Assembly: GCF_003710815.1 (NCBI RefSeq)
Contig: NZ_RHHP01000023.1
Location: forward strand, 1-64,000
Reading direction: 5' to 3'
Length of the DNA stretch: 64,000 bases
From: Brevibacillus centrosporus
GTDB lineage: Bacteria > Bacillota > Bacilli > Brevibacillales > Brevibacillaceae
Position numbers and translations under genes: made by a program. Below are positions 44,682-54,156 of this stretch, in pieces (position 1 is the first letter of the stretch; each line of letters begins with the position of its first letter). The notes beneath the pieces were generated by a model that did no database searches, had not been told where the DNA came from, and saw only the letters and a program-made list of their open reading frames with translations.

Positions 44682-47185
44682 TGAGCCGTCAGCCCATTTT
44701 GCAGCAATACTACACCCGCGGGCGACAGGGGATATTCCGTTCTAACGAAGGCTACGATACCGTTGCCAAATCGACTGCGCTAGACAACGCATTCATTAAA
44801 AAAACGCTTCATCCGTTTTGCGCCTACGATGCGCCTCGTGCCTTGCAAGAGCGTGGAGAAAGCGATTTGGCGCTCTATCCGGAGGCGCTCGTCTCCTTTC
44901 GAACGGAGTCAGGCGAGCTGGTAATTGGGAGAAGCGTCTTCGTGGGCGCGGATTTTACAGGTCAACGAAACACCTTCTTCAGCCACAATTACGTCATCCC
45001 TGCCGATCGTCGGGACGAATTTATCAAAGAACCAGCAAGGCTGTTCGGCTTGCGAGCCTTTGCACAGGAGCATGATCACTCCACAGGCAAAGAACTGCCG
45101 GTGATCAGCGAGCTTCCCTTTCAGGCAGAGACACCCCATGATCGCAAGCAATGGCTCAGCCGCATAGGCATCGATGAACGGATATTCAAGCAGCTCCTGT
45201 ATGCGGTGATGACGTCGCTCTCCACCAAAAGAAAGGTCTACATCAGTCTGGATGGAGAGGTAGGGGCAGCTGCTGCGGACGCCCGACAGCTGCTGGAAAT
45301 TTTGTATAGCTGCCTGCCTTATGAGATGCGCAGGCATTTTGGTTTTCTCACGTACAGCCATGAACCGCAGAGCAAGAAGCATATCCACGTCATGTTCGTG
45401 GAAAAAGGGAGCATCCGGGCAGGGACTGGGATCACGGAAAAGGACTACATCTTTGATCTGGCTCAGCAGCGAATTTTGCAGCTGGATTGGCAGGAGGGAG
45501 CGCACGCCTATCTAGACTTTGCTTGGGAGCATCTGAACGAGACGCGTGTACTCGCTGACTTTCATGCTTTTTGCGAGGAAGTGCTGGAGGGGGCGGATAC
45601 GGCATTCCTGCTGAGACTGGCTACCTACTATGAGCTTTGCGCTTTGTATGAAGTGGAAAAAGGGCACATGGAGCGCTACGAGCAAAATCCCTCGGGAGTT
45701 TGGCAGGTACTCCAGCAATACTTGGGTCAGCCTGCCTTGGAGAACAGATCTCATCGTTTACGCGGGCTGCGCGAGGTGCTTTTCCGGCTGGAAAACGCTG
45801 CACTGAAGGACCAGGGGCTTCCTGCTGCTGAGACCATCCACCAGATGCTCAAGGCTTTTTGCGCCATTCCAAACGAACGCATTTCCACAGAGCTTGTCAC
45901 GTATTTGATGAACGTGCTGCTAAAGGGAAAGGCGACACGACAAAACGCTTTTGTAGCAAAGGTCTATCAGGAGCTGTCGGGCTATCCCGAGCTCTTTGGC
46001 TTTCTGATGCGATCCGTTCTTGGCTACAAGCAGGTCGTAGGGCCATTGTTTGAAGACTATCTGAAGGAGCGGCTGGCTTCCTTCTCTACGCTTGCCCAGG
46101 TTTTGCAGGAAATCAACCTCTGGGCACAAGTGGCGCCACTGGCCCTGCGAAATCCGTTTTTTATGACGGCTACCCGAGAAAAAGTGCTTGAACTGTTTGC
46201 CCGTGAAAGTGAGAAGCTGCAAGCAGCGCTGGCGATTCACGATTACTTTGAGCGTCAGGACGCAATGAGCGGCTATGCGGATGAGCTGCTGGACGAGCTG
46301 GATAAAGCCCTGCTCAAACAACTCATGCTGGGGGAAATGGCGTGGGGCGATTTTGGCAAGATCATCACTTTGCTGGAGGAAAAGCCGCAGACGTTTATAG
46401 GGGAGCTCGATCTGGAAAGCAGAGAAAAGCTCGCACACATTCATCATATGGCATCCTTAGCTGGAAATCGGGATGTTCCTGCGCCAGAGGATTTCTTTCG
46501 GCAGTGGGATGAAAGGGAAATCGCTGCTTTGCAGCAGTTGATCGTCCATTTGCTGGAGCGTCCGATAAAGCAAGATAGCTTCCCATTGGTAGCACTGGTT
46601 TTTTATCAGACGGATTCCCATGGACAGGATGCTTTCACCTTTGCTGATATGCTGCGGTTTGTCGGAGAAAACGGAGAGGAAGAACTCCTGTATTCCTTTG
46701 TTCAATGGAGCATGACGCAGCGAATGTTTTTCACAGGCAAATACATTTCACCTGGCTATCGACATGCTCTCAAAGTCCTACTGCTCGAAAACAAGGGCAG
46801 GAGATTGCGCGACAAGGAATGGAAGAAGCGTTGGCAAACGGTACGGCATGCAGATTTCCGCAAGCTCGTCGAGGAGGTACGAAGGGAAACCTCCAGTCCC
46901 TTCATGAAGCTGTTTCAACGCAAATCGACGGCGCTCCTGAGTGTGGCCATTGTCATTGCAGTAGGGGCAGCAAGCGGCTTCTTTCTATGGATGCCTGCTT
47001 CGGTGCCTGTTTCTCCTGAAGCGCAGGGCGGTGGAGAGGTTGCCGAGCAGCCTCGTCCAGAACCGACTCAGCAGGTAGAATTCGTTCCTGCTTTCAAGCT
47101 CATGCTGGAATGGCAGCAGAATCAATCCGAGACTACTGCTTCGGATGAAAAGCCGGCGGGCGAGGATGGAACTGTCACAGAGTAG
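44681..47185 (+). CDS. GTPase-associated protein (GAP1-like) with C-terminal membrane anchor
   Basis: 834 residues, GTG start (GGGAGGGAG upstream) overlapping the GTPase stop by one base. The N-terminal domain (about 1-270) begins 'QQYYTRGRQGIFRSNEGYDT' and contains 'FSHNYVIP', the pattern of the GAP1-N domain found with these GTPases. A helical middle region (about 280-730) follows, then a single membrane helix (about 750-770) and a Gly/Glu/Pro-rich tail of about 60 residues outside. It is expected to contact the GTPase and tether it to the membrane. The anchor and tail are not needed for the family and may be a local addition. Last gene of the operon. Confidence 0.75.
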   Translation: MSRQPILQQYYTRGRQGIFRSNEGYDTVAKSTALDNAFIKKTLHPFCAYDAPRALQERGESDLALYPEALVSFRTESGELVIGRSVFVGADFTGQRNTFFSHNYVIPADRRDEFIKEPARLFGLRAFAQEHDHSTGKELPVISELPFQAETPHDRKQWLSRIGIDERIFKQLLYAVMTSLSTKRKVYISLDGEVGAAAADARQLLEILYSCLPYEMRRHFGFLTYSHEPQSKKHIHVMFVEKGSIRAGTGITEKDYIFDLAQQRILQLDWQEGAHAYLDFAWEHLNETRVLADFHAFCEEVLEGADTAFLLRLATYYELCALYEVEKGHMERYEQNPSGVWQVLQQYLGQPALENRSHRLRGLREVLFRLENAALKDQGLPAAETIHQMLKAFCAIPNERISTELVTYLMNVLLKGKATRQNAFVAKVYQELSGYPELFGFLMRSVLGYKQVVGPLFEDYLKERLASFSTLAQVLQEINLWAQVAPLALRNPFFMTATREKVLELFARESEKLQAALAIHDYFERQDAMSGYADELLDELDKALLKQLMLGEMAWGDFGKIITLLEEKPQTFIGELDLESREKLAHIHHMASLAGNRDVPAPEDFFRQWDEREIAALQQLIVHLLERPIKQDSFPLVALVFYQTDSHGQDAFTFADMLRFVGENGEEELLYSFVQWSMTQRMFFTGKYISPGYRHALKVLLLENKGRRLRDKEWKKRWQTVRHADFRKLVEEVRRETSSPFMKLFQRKSTALLSVAIVIAVGAASGFFLWMPASVPVSPEAQGGGEVAEQPRPEPTQQVEFVPAFKLMLEWQQNQSETTASDEKPAGEDGTVTE

Positions 47186-47351
47186 TCAGCTTACCGACCT
47201 GCGCTTGCAAAATACGAGGCAGGTCGGGATGACTATGGCTTCAGATGCATGATAGGAAAGAAAAAGGCCGTTAACATGTAAGGGTGAAGTTGCGCTGATG
47301 TAAAGGGAAGGAAAATAGGAGCTTTCGTGTGGCATCCTGCTGCGAATTAAT

Positions 47352-47369
47352 GGGCAAGGGTGCCCTTTT
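47352..47369 (+). terminator. Weak terminator-like hairpin after the GTPase operon
   Basis: GGGCA/TGCCC with a 4-base loop followed by TTTT. It is 170 nt after the GAP1-like gene. The stretch 47186-47391 also contains an inverted repeat CCGACCTGC (47194-47202)/GCAGGTCGG (47219-47227) without a T run. No gene is seen there. Confidence 0.35.
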
Positions 47370-47391
47370 CATGAGAAGAAAAGTCCGGGTA

Positions 47392-47979
47392 TTACGAGAT
47401 ACGCTGCTTTTCCTTTGTCGGAATATAGTACTTTTCCAACGTTTTTGCCGCGCCCGTCCACGTAGAGAGCTTAGATAACAAACCAAAGATTCCTTTTTGC
47501 AGAAAGAGAGGCAGGTAGGGGACATAGAATGCGCCCATTTCAAAGAGAGTGCCCAAAAGCAGGATGTTCTTGGGGAGGTATTGCTTCAAAAATGGCATGT
47601 AGAAGCTTTTTCCGTCTGTATCCAGACCGTATCCGCAGCGTACAAAAGCCTCAAAGTTGCCAGCAGGGCGAATTTCTACGTTAAAGCTGACCAATTCATT
47701 CGTGTTATTATTAAAGCAGTGATTCTTGTGCAGGGGAGCGACAGCTTTCTCTCCTTTTTGCAAAGTGATCGTTTTTCCGTCGACTGTTAGGTCTAATTTC
47801 CCCGTAACACCTTCAAAGGTTTCTACAAGTTCGGTATGATAGTGTAAGAAGATTCCAACATTGGGTGGAAGGTCTGTGCGGAATAAAAGATACTCTCCAT
47901 TTGTTTCTTCCGTAGTCTTTAAAAAAGTTACGCTTTCCCCATTATGGGGATTTCCTACCGTACGACTTAAATTTGACAT
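47392..47979 (-). CDS. Cupin-domain protein
   Basis: 195 residues (GGGAGG upstream). A single cupin (about 30-110) with the metal-ligand pattern HYHTELVETFEG and, later, 'APLHKNHCF'. The C-terminal 85 residues are hydrophobic ('KNILLLGTLFEMGAFYVPYL') and could associate with the membrane. Such proteins are often small-molecule binding or isomerase-like; no pathway is evident. Divergent from the large signalling protein gene, with which it shares a 128-nt AT-rich intergenic region. Confidence 0.8.
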   Translation of the reverse strand: MSNLSRTVGNPHNGESVTFLKTTEETNGEYLLFRTDLPPNVGIFLHYHTELVETFEGVTGKLDLTVDGKTITLQKGEKAVAPLHKNHCFNNNTNELVSFNVEIRPAGNFEAFVRCGYGLDTDGKSFYMPFLKQYLPKNILLLGTLFEMGAFYVPYLPLFLQKGIFGLLSKLSTWTGAAKTLEKYYIPTKEKQRIS

Positions 47980-48107
47980 GACAATCCTCCCGAATATTAT
48001 TTCGATAGATGGTGTTTTGTGTCAGAATATAGTTTAAATATAGATGATTCCAAAGCAACGAACAATACGGTAAGACAAAAGGCCTACCAAAATGGAGTGA
48101 AAAAAGA

Positions 48108-51100
48108 ATGAGCGGCAAGTTATCGATTCCTGGATACAGGATTAAAGAATTCATCTCAAATCATGTAAATATGGGTATCTACCGCGCATTCAGGATCGTG
48201 GACAATTTGCCAGTGATCATTAAGACGCAACAAAAGGGGATCCCTCGCAATGATTCGATATGGAAGCTAAAGCATGAATATCGAGTGCTGGAGTCCATTC
48301 AATCCGATGCGGTCGAAACCCTCGTAGAGCTCGTACACAATGATAGAGAGACCTTGCTGATTACGGAGGATCACGGTGGCTTGCCGCTCTCGAGCTTGCT
48401 GAAAACACGACAATTTTCGACGATGGAGATTCTGACCATCGCTTTGGGGATTGCCCAATGCATGAAGACAATTCATGAGAAACGGGTCCTTCATAAAGAT
48501 ATCAACCCGATGAACATATTGGTTTACCCGGATACGCTGGAAGTGAAGCTGATCAATTTCGGCTTGTCTACAAGGCTCTATCAAGAGTATCAAAGTGCCA
48601 TGAACCCAAAAGAATGGCAGGGAAATTTGCGATACGTATCACCAGAACAGACGGGGCGAATGAACCGGACGGTCGATTATCGTTCGGATTACTATTCGTT
48701 TGGGATCACACTCTATGAGATGCTGACGGGCAAGCCGCCGTTTCTTGCGACGGATGCACTGGAGCTGGTGCATGCGCATATGGCTCGAAAGCCCGTTCCC
48801 CCTAACCAGACACATCCATCGATTTCCCCGGTTTTATCTGATCTCGTATTGAAATGCCTTTCCAAAAATGTAGAAGATCGCTATTTGAGCAGCGCAGGAC
48901 TCATCGCGGATTTGCAGCAATGTTTATCACAGCTGCAGACGGCTGGGTATATTTTTGATTTTCCGCTGGGTATGCAGGATCGTGCGGACAAACTGCATAT
49001 TTCGGAGAAGCTCTACGGTCGGGAGCCGGAACTTGCCCTGTTGACCGAGTCCTTTGAACAGATCAGCAACGGTGCTACGCGTCTGGTCATGTTAAATGGC
49101 AGTGCAGGGGTAGGAAAGTCCGCGCTGGTGCGTGAGGCACAGAAAACCTTTCTTCAAGGAAAAGGCCGCTTCATCTCAGGGAAGTTCGATCAATTCAAGC
49201 AAAGCGCTCCGTATTCGGGGATATTGCTCGCCTTTCAAGACCTGATACGCCAGATCCTGGCAGGCAACGAACGAGAACTGCACATGTGGAGGGAGACGAT
49301 TGCGGAGGCATTGCAGGGGATGGGGCAGGTAATCGTCGATGTCATCCCGCAGCTGGAGATGATCATTGGCAAGCAGCCGTCCGTGCCGGAGCTTCCTGCT
49401 GCAGAGGCAAAGAATCGCTTTCAAATGGTGATGCAGCGCTTTGTACGTATCTGGGCCAAGCCTGAGCATCCACTGGTTTTGTTTCTGGACGATCTGCAAT
49501 GGGCGGATCCTTCCTCGCTGTTTTTGATTCAAGAAATGATCAGTGATCTGCAGGTCAGTCACTTTTTATTGCTATGCTCCTATCGCGAACAGGAACAGGG
49601 TCAGCTGAATCCGCTGTTGAGTGCGCTAATCGAGATGGGAAGTCAGAGTCGTATCCTCCGCCAATTCTCCTTGCATCCACTCGAGGTCGGAGAAGTATCG
49701 CATCTGCTGGCTGATTCCATTCAAGTGGAGCCGCAGGCAACACATGACTTGGCGCAAATCGTTCACAAGAAGACAGCAGGGAATCCGTTTTTTACCCGTC
49801 AGTTCATCAAATCTTTGTATGAGAAGGGCCTGATGACATACGTCCCGGATAAGGGCAAATGGGCGTGGAATCTAGAGGAGATCGAAAAGCTGGAAACGGC
49901 AGAAAATGTCGCCGATTTCCTGGTCGAACGGATGAGATTGCTGCCGATGCTGACCCAAAAGCTTCTCGCGCACGCGGCATGCCTCGGCAATCACTTTTAT
50001 CTGCACATGGTAGCCAAGGCACGAAATCTAAAGGAGTCTGAAACGATTCGCCATATATGGCCAGCTGTCGAGGAAGGGCTGCTGTACCCGCTGGAGGGAG
50101 ACGGCTATTTAGCTTATACAGCGCTAGAAGAGGAGGATGCGGCTGCTCACAACAAGATTCATTTTACCTTTTTGCATGACCGCATTCAGCAAGCAGCGTA
50201 CTCGCTTTTGTCCGAGGTAGAGCGTAAAATGGTCCATCTCAAGCTGGGAAGAATGATGAGAGAGCTGAGCAACTCCTACGAATCATCCCTTTTGTTTGAG
50301 ATCTGCAATCATATGTACGAGGGAGCAGAACTCATCGATGAACAGGCCGAGCGCGTGCAAGTCGCGCGCTGTCATCTGCTGGCGGGCCAACGAGCCAAGC
50401 TATCCACTGCCTTTGATGCTGCGCTGCGTTTTTTTCGACATGGAACAGAGGTGCTTCGCGAGGAGGGCTGGGAAGCCAATCGCCAGCTCATGGTCGAGCT
50501 GTACACCATGCGGGCGGAAGCCGAGTATTTGTGCAACAACTTTGAGACAGCGGAGTCTTTGTTTGCGCTCGTGAAAGAGTATGCAAAGACCAATGCTGAG
50601 CAGGTGCGGATCTTGCAAATTCAGGTGCACATGTATACTACCCTGGCGAAGTTCCCTCTGGTTGTCGAGCTTGCCAGTCAGGCGCTGAAGCTGTTGGGAG
50701 TCCACATTCCAGCAAAGCCAGGCAAGCTGGACATTTTAAAAGAGATGTGGCATATCAAGAAAAATCTCAAAGGCCGCAAAGCAGATGAGCTGCTCTACAT
50801 GCCTGACGTACCGGACGAAAACTATCGGATGGCAATGACCATGATCAGCTATGCGGGTCCCTCTTCTTACTTTGTCGACTTGAACTGGTTTGCCCTGACT
50901 ATTTTGCGGGTGCTGCATCTTTCACTCGTACACGGAAATGATGTAGCCTCGGCCAATGGGTATACCGGATATGGGATCGTGCAAGCCACTCAGTTTGGGA
51001 AGTACCAGGAAGGATATGACTACGGGCTGCTCGCGTGCAGTGTAGCCGACAGCTTCCATGACCCGATCGCCATGTCCAAAGCGTACGGGGCGTTCGCCAT

Positions 51101-54100
51101 CATGATCAACCATTGGCGGGATCATGCCAAGACGAACATTCCTCTCTTGAAAAAGGCGATCCAGCACGGGCTGGAAAGCGGCGGGAATATCTACGTCGCC
51201 TACAGTGCGCACGGTTTGCTGGAGGCGATGCTTTTCTGCGGTTCGCCGATCGAAGAATTGCATCAACAGATCGATCAGTATGAAGATTTGATCCGTCAGC
51301 TCAAGGTAGTCGATCACGATGACCGACTCTTGCTGCTCAAGCAGGCGCTCCACAGCTTGACCCACTGGGAGGACGTTGACCAGACGACTTTTTGCGCAGG
51401 AGACTTTGATGAAGAGGCGTACGTCCAAGCTCTACGGACGGATGGTACCAACTATAAGCGCTACATGTACCACTACTACAAATCGATGGTGCATCTGCTC
51501 TACGGCAACTACCAGGAAGCTGCGCGGATGTCTACCGAGGCTGAGCAGTGGATCGAGACGGTCAGCGGTCAGCTGCTGGTCAGCGAGCACGTCTTTATAC
51601 AGGCTTTGGCACTGACTGGTCTTTATCCGCAGGCTAGCTGGTCGGACAAGCAAAAGTATGGCAAAAAGATCAAAGCGAATTTGAAAAAAATGAAGAAGTG
51701 GGCCGCCAACTGTGCAGATAACTTCCAGCACAAATACTTGTTGATGTATGCGGAGTGGGTACGTGTAAATGGCAAGCCCGAGGCAGCGACGCCTATCTAC
51801 GAGCAGTCCATTCAGGCGGCGAAGAAGAGTGGATTCCTGCAAAACGAAGCACTGGCCTACGAGCTGGCTGCGAAACACTTTTTGCAAATGGGCATGAACA
51901 CGGTTGCGAGGATTTACATGACGGAAGCGCATTTTGCCTATATGCAATGGGGAGCCGCAGCCAAAGCTAGAGATCTGGAAGTGAAGTACCAATATTATCT
52001 GGAGAGCACGGGCAGTCATCAGGCTATGACGAATATGGCTGTGGCAGGCAATACCCCGGATATGGTAGATTTCATGACCGTTATCAAGGCGTCGCAAACC
52101 ATCGCGAGTGAAATCAAGCTGGACAGGCTGCTGACGACGATGCTGCGGACGGTTATGAGCAACGCCGGTGCCCAGCGAGGATTCATCATCCTGAAAAAGG
52201 ACAGTGAGTGGTTCATCGAGGCGGCAGGCAGTATCGACGAGGACATGGAGATTTTGCAGTCGATTCCCTATGAGCAAGGCACTCTTTTGTCCGTCGCGAC
52301 CGTCAACTACGTGATGCGAACAGAGGAAATGCTCGTCTTGCATGAGGCGTATGTGGAGGCGATCTTTTTCAAGGATCCGTACATCTCCAAAAACATGCCC
52401 AAGTCCATTCTCTGTGCGCCGTTATGGCAGCAAGGAAAAATGGTCGGGGTGGTTTATCTCGAAAACAACGAGTCGACCCATGTATTCAACGAGGGACGCA
52501 CCGAGCTTTTGCGGTTGCTGTTCTCTCAAATTGCGACCTTCATTGAAAACGCCCGCCTGTACCATCAGCTGGAGCAGTGGAATCATTCCCTGGAGAAAAT
52601 AGTGGGTGAGCGAACAGATGAGATCGAGTCGTTGCTGCGTGCCAATAAAAACCTGCTAAACAATGCGGGACAGGGTTTCCTTTCATTCGGCAAAGACCTG
52701 CGGGTTCACTCCGAGTACAGCCGGGAGTGCGTGCGGATTTTTGACAAGGAGCTGGCAGGTCTTTCTGTAGCCGAGCTGTTGTACCCGCAAAGCAAGGAGG
52801 ACCAGGGCTTTATCCAATCCTTACTGAACAAGTATTTTCAGCTGGAAAATCAGGCACAAAGAGAGCTGTATCTCAGTCTGTTTCCAACAGAGATCACCGT
52901 CAATCAACTGCCATTGAAGCTGGAATGCAAGCAGATTGACGAGGGCAGGGGGGAGTTTTCCGGTGGCTTGATGCTCATTTTGACGGATCGAAGCGAACAG
53001 CGGGCGCTGGAGAATAAAATGGAGCAAGAATGGCAGCGGATGAAGATGTCTGTCACCGTCGCCATCAGTCTTGAACTCTTTCAATCCGTTTTGAAAGGCT
53101 TTACCTCCTTCGTTGCGACGGAGTGGAAAGCAATCTGGAGGGAAGCAGGTGCACCTGCGGAAAAAATGTATCAGATCATCAGCCGCCTCCATCAGTTCAA
53201 GGGAGATTTTAGCCAATTTTATTTGATTCATACACCGCGAAAGATACATGACATGGAATCCAGATTGTCCGAAATGTCCAAGCAGGTGGAAGAAGATAAA
53301 GTCATGGAAAGCGAGATTCAAAACGGGATCGACTCCATTTGTGCAGCGATCGGGCAAGATATGGATCTCATGAAGCAGCAGCTGGGGAAGGACATTTTGC
53401 AGGTAAATGAGCAAACGATCTCCTTTTCTGCGGAGAGGTGGAGTGCATTCTCTGACCAGCTGTCGTCGCTTTTGCAGGAAGAGGGACATGGCCACTTGCG
53501 CCAGGAGTTTGCCCAGCTCCACGATCGTCCGATCACTGAGCTGATGTCCCGGTATGGCGAATACGTAGCGAAGGCATCTGAGAGGCTGGAGAAGCGAGTC
53601 TACCCGTTGCAGATCGAGGCTGATGATATTTGGGTAGATCCGAAACGTTTTGGACGTTTTATCAGCAGCTTGATCCACGTATTCAGCAATGCCTTGGATC
53701 ATGGCATTGAACAAGAGGAAGAACGTTTGAGGCAAAACAAGGAGCGGTGGGGAACGATCCGCTGCCAGGTCAAGCGCGAGAATGACTTCATGCACATGAT
53801 CATTTCAGATGACGGCAAAGGTGTGGACATGGACCGACTCAAATTATTGGGACAGGAAAAAGGGTGGGTGGATTTACGGAGCGATCAGGACTGGCTCAAT
53901 ACGCTGTTTATCGAGGATATTAGCACGAGCAAAGATCATGTCACGGAATGGTCCGGCAGAGGCGTTGGTCTATCAATCGTAAAGCGGGAGGTCGAGCGTC
54001 TTGGAGGAACAGTGGAAGTGAATACCCGAAAAGGGAATGGGACTCGCTTTCACTTCCGAATCCCGCTCATAGAAGCCGAAAGCACTTTGCAGCCCACGTA

Positions 54101-54101
54101 A
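48108..54101 (+). CDS. Giant signalling protein: kinase-like, AAA ATPase, GAF, Hpt-like and CheA-like ATPase
   Basis: 1997 residues. Order: protein-kinase fold (about 8-270; Lys39, catalytic loop HKD 129-131, but the DFG Asp is Asn150 and the glycine loop is poor, so activity is doubtful); AAA/NACHT-like ATPase (about 305-560; P-loop GSAGVGKS near 330, Walker B 'LVLFLDDLQWAD' near 455); long TPR-like helical region (about 640-1290); GAF domain (about 1327-1490); coiled coil; PAS-like segment (about 1510-1620); an Hpt-like motif HQFKG with His1695; and a CheA-type HATPase (about 1835-1985; 'NALDHGIE', 'DDGKGVD', 'GRGVGLSIV'). The front resembles the Ser/Thr-kinase/ATPase/GAF multi-kinase family; the CheA-like end with an Hpt histidine is less usual. 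A CheY-like receiver gene follows on the opposite strand and may be its target. Confidence 0.85.
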   Translation: MSGKLSIPGYRIKEFISNHVNMGIYRAFRIVDNLPVIIKTQQKGIPRNDSIWKLKHEYRVLESIQSDAVETLVELVHNDRETLLITEDHGGLPLSSLLKTRQFSTMEILTIALGIAQCMKTIHEKRVLHKDINPMNILVYPDTLEVKLINFGLSTRLYQEYQSAMNPKEWQGNLRYVSPEQTGRMNRTVDYRSDYYSFGITLYEMLTGKPPFLATDALELVHAHMARKPVPPNQTHPSISPVLSDLVLKCLSKNVEDRYLSSAGLIADLQQCLSQLQTAGYIFDFPLGMQDRADKLHISEKLYGREPELALLTESFEQISNGATRLVMLNGSAGVGKSALVREAQKTFLQGKGRFISGKFDQFKQSAPYSGILLAFQDLIRQILAGNERELHMWRETIAEALQGMGQVIVDVIPQLEMIIGKQPSVPELPAAEAKNRFQMVMQRFVRIWAKPEHPLVLFLDDLQWADPSSLFLIQEMISDLQVSHFLLLCSYREQEQGQLNPLLSALIEMGSQSRILRQFSLHPLEVGEVSHLLADSIQVEPQATHDLAQIVHKKTAGNPFFTRQFIKSLYEKGLMTYVPDKGKWAWNLEEIEKLETAENVADFLVERMRLLPMLTQKLLAHAACLGNHFYLHMVAKARNLKESETIRHIWPAVEEGLLYPLEGDGYLAYTALEEEDAAAHNKIHFTFLHDRIQQAAYSLLSEVERKMVHLKLGRMMRELSNSYESSLLFEICNHMYEGAELIDEQAERVQVARCHLLAGQRAKLSTAFDAALRFFRHGTEVLREEGWEANRQLMVELYTMRAEAEYLCNNFETAESLFALVKEYAKTNAEQVRILQIQVHMYTTLAKFPLVVELASQALKLLGVHIPAKPGKLDILKEMWHIKKNLKGRKADELLYMPDVPDENYRMAMTMISYAGPSSYFVDLNWFALTILRVLHLSLVHGNDVASANGYTGYGIVQATQFGKYQEGYDYGLLACSVADSFHDPIAMSKAYGAFAIMINHWRDHAKTNIPLLKKAIQHGLESGGNIYVAYSAHGLLEAMLFCGSPIEELHQQIDQYEDLIRQLKVVDHDDRLLLLKQALHSLTHWEDVDQTTFCAGDFDEEAYVQALRTDGTNYKRYMYHYYKSMVHLLYGNYQEAARMSTEAEQWIETVSGQLLVSEHVFIQALALTGLYPQASWSDKQKYGKKIKANLKKMKKWAANCADNFQHKYLLMYAEWVRVNGKPEAATPIYEQSIQAAKKSGFLQNEALAYELAAKHFLQMGMNTVARIYMTEAHFAYMQWGAAAKARDLEVKYQYYLESTGSHQAMTNMAVAGNTPDMVDFMTVIKASQTIASEIKLDRLLTTMLRTVMSNAGAQRGFIILKKDSEWFIEAAGSIDEDMEILQSIPYEQGTLLSVATVNYVMRTEEMLVLHEAYVEAIFFKDPYISKNMPKSILCAPLWQQGKMVGVVYLENNESTHVFNEGRTELLRLLFSQIATFIENARLYHQLEQWNHSLEKIVGERTDEIESLLRANKNLLNNAGQGFLSFGKDLRVHSEYSRECVRIFDKELAGLSVAELLYPQSKEDQGFIQSLLNKYFQLENQAQRELYLSLFPTEITVNQLPLKLECKQIDEGRGEFSGGLMLILTDRSEQRALENKMEQEWQRMKMSVTVAISLELFQSVLKGFTSFVATEWKAIWREAGAPAEKMYQIISRLHQFKGDFSQFYLIHTPRKIHDMESRLSEMSKQVEEDKVMESEIQNGIDSICAAIGQDMDLMKQQLGKDILQVNEQTISFSAERWSAFSDQLSSLLQEEGHGHLRQEFAQLHDRPITELMSRYGEYVAKASERLEKRVYPLQIEADDIWVDPKRFGRFISSLIHVFSNALDHGIEQEEERLRQNKERWGTIRCQVKRENDFMHMIISDDGKGVDMDRLKLLGQEKGWVDLRSDQDWLNTLFIEDISTSKDHVTEWSGRGVGLSIVKREVERLGGTVEVNTRKGNGTRFHFRIPLIEAESTLQPT

Positions 54102-54134
54102 AAAAGCCCTCCAATGCATCACGTTCTTGGAGGG
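54100..54134 (-). terminator. Terminator between the kinase and receiver genes
   Basis: CCCTCCAA (54107-54114) pairs with TTGGAGGG (54127-54134). Read leftward it runs into GCTTTTTT, ending the receiver gene. Read rightward a T5 tract follows after a 7-nt gap. Confidence 0.8.
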
Positions 54135-54156
54135 TGGAACGTTTTTCGTTGATCGT

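Noticed and set aside
30823..47185. The FtsZ-like locus as a phage or plasmid partition module (TubZ-like)
   Set aside because: TubZ systems are small and have a TubR and centromere repeats. None is seen, and the vWA, GTPase and wall-binding genes point to a chromosomal envelope-linked system.
47194..47227. Inverted repeat after the GAP1-like gene as a terminator
   Set aside because: It has a good 9-bp stem but no T run on either strand, so it was not called as a terminator.
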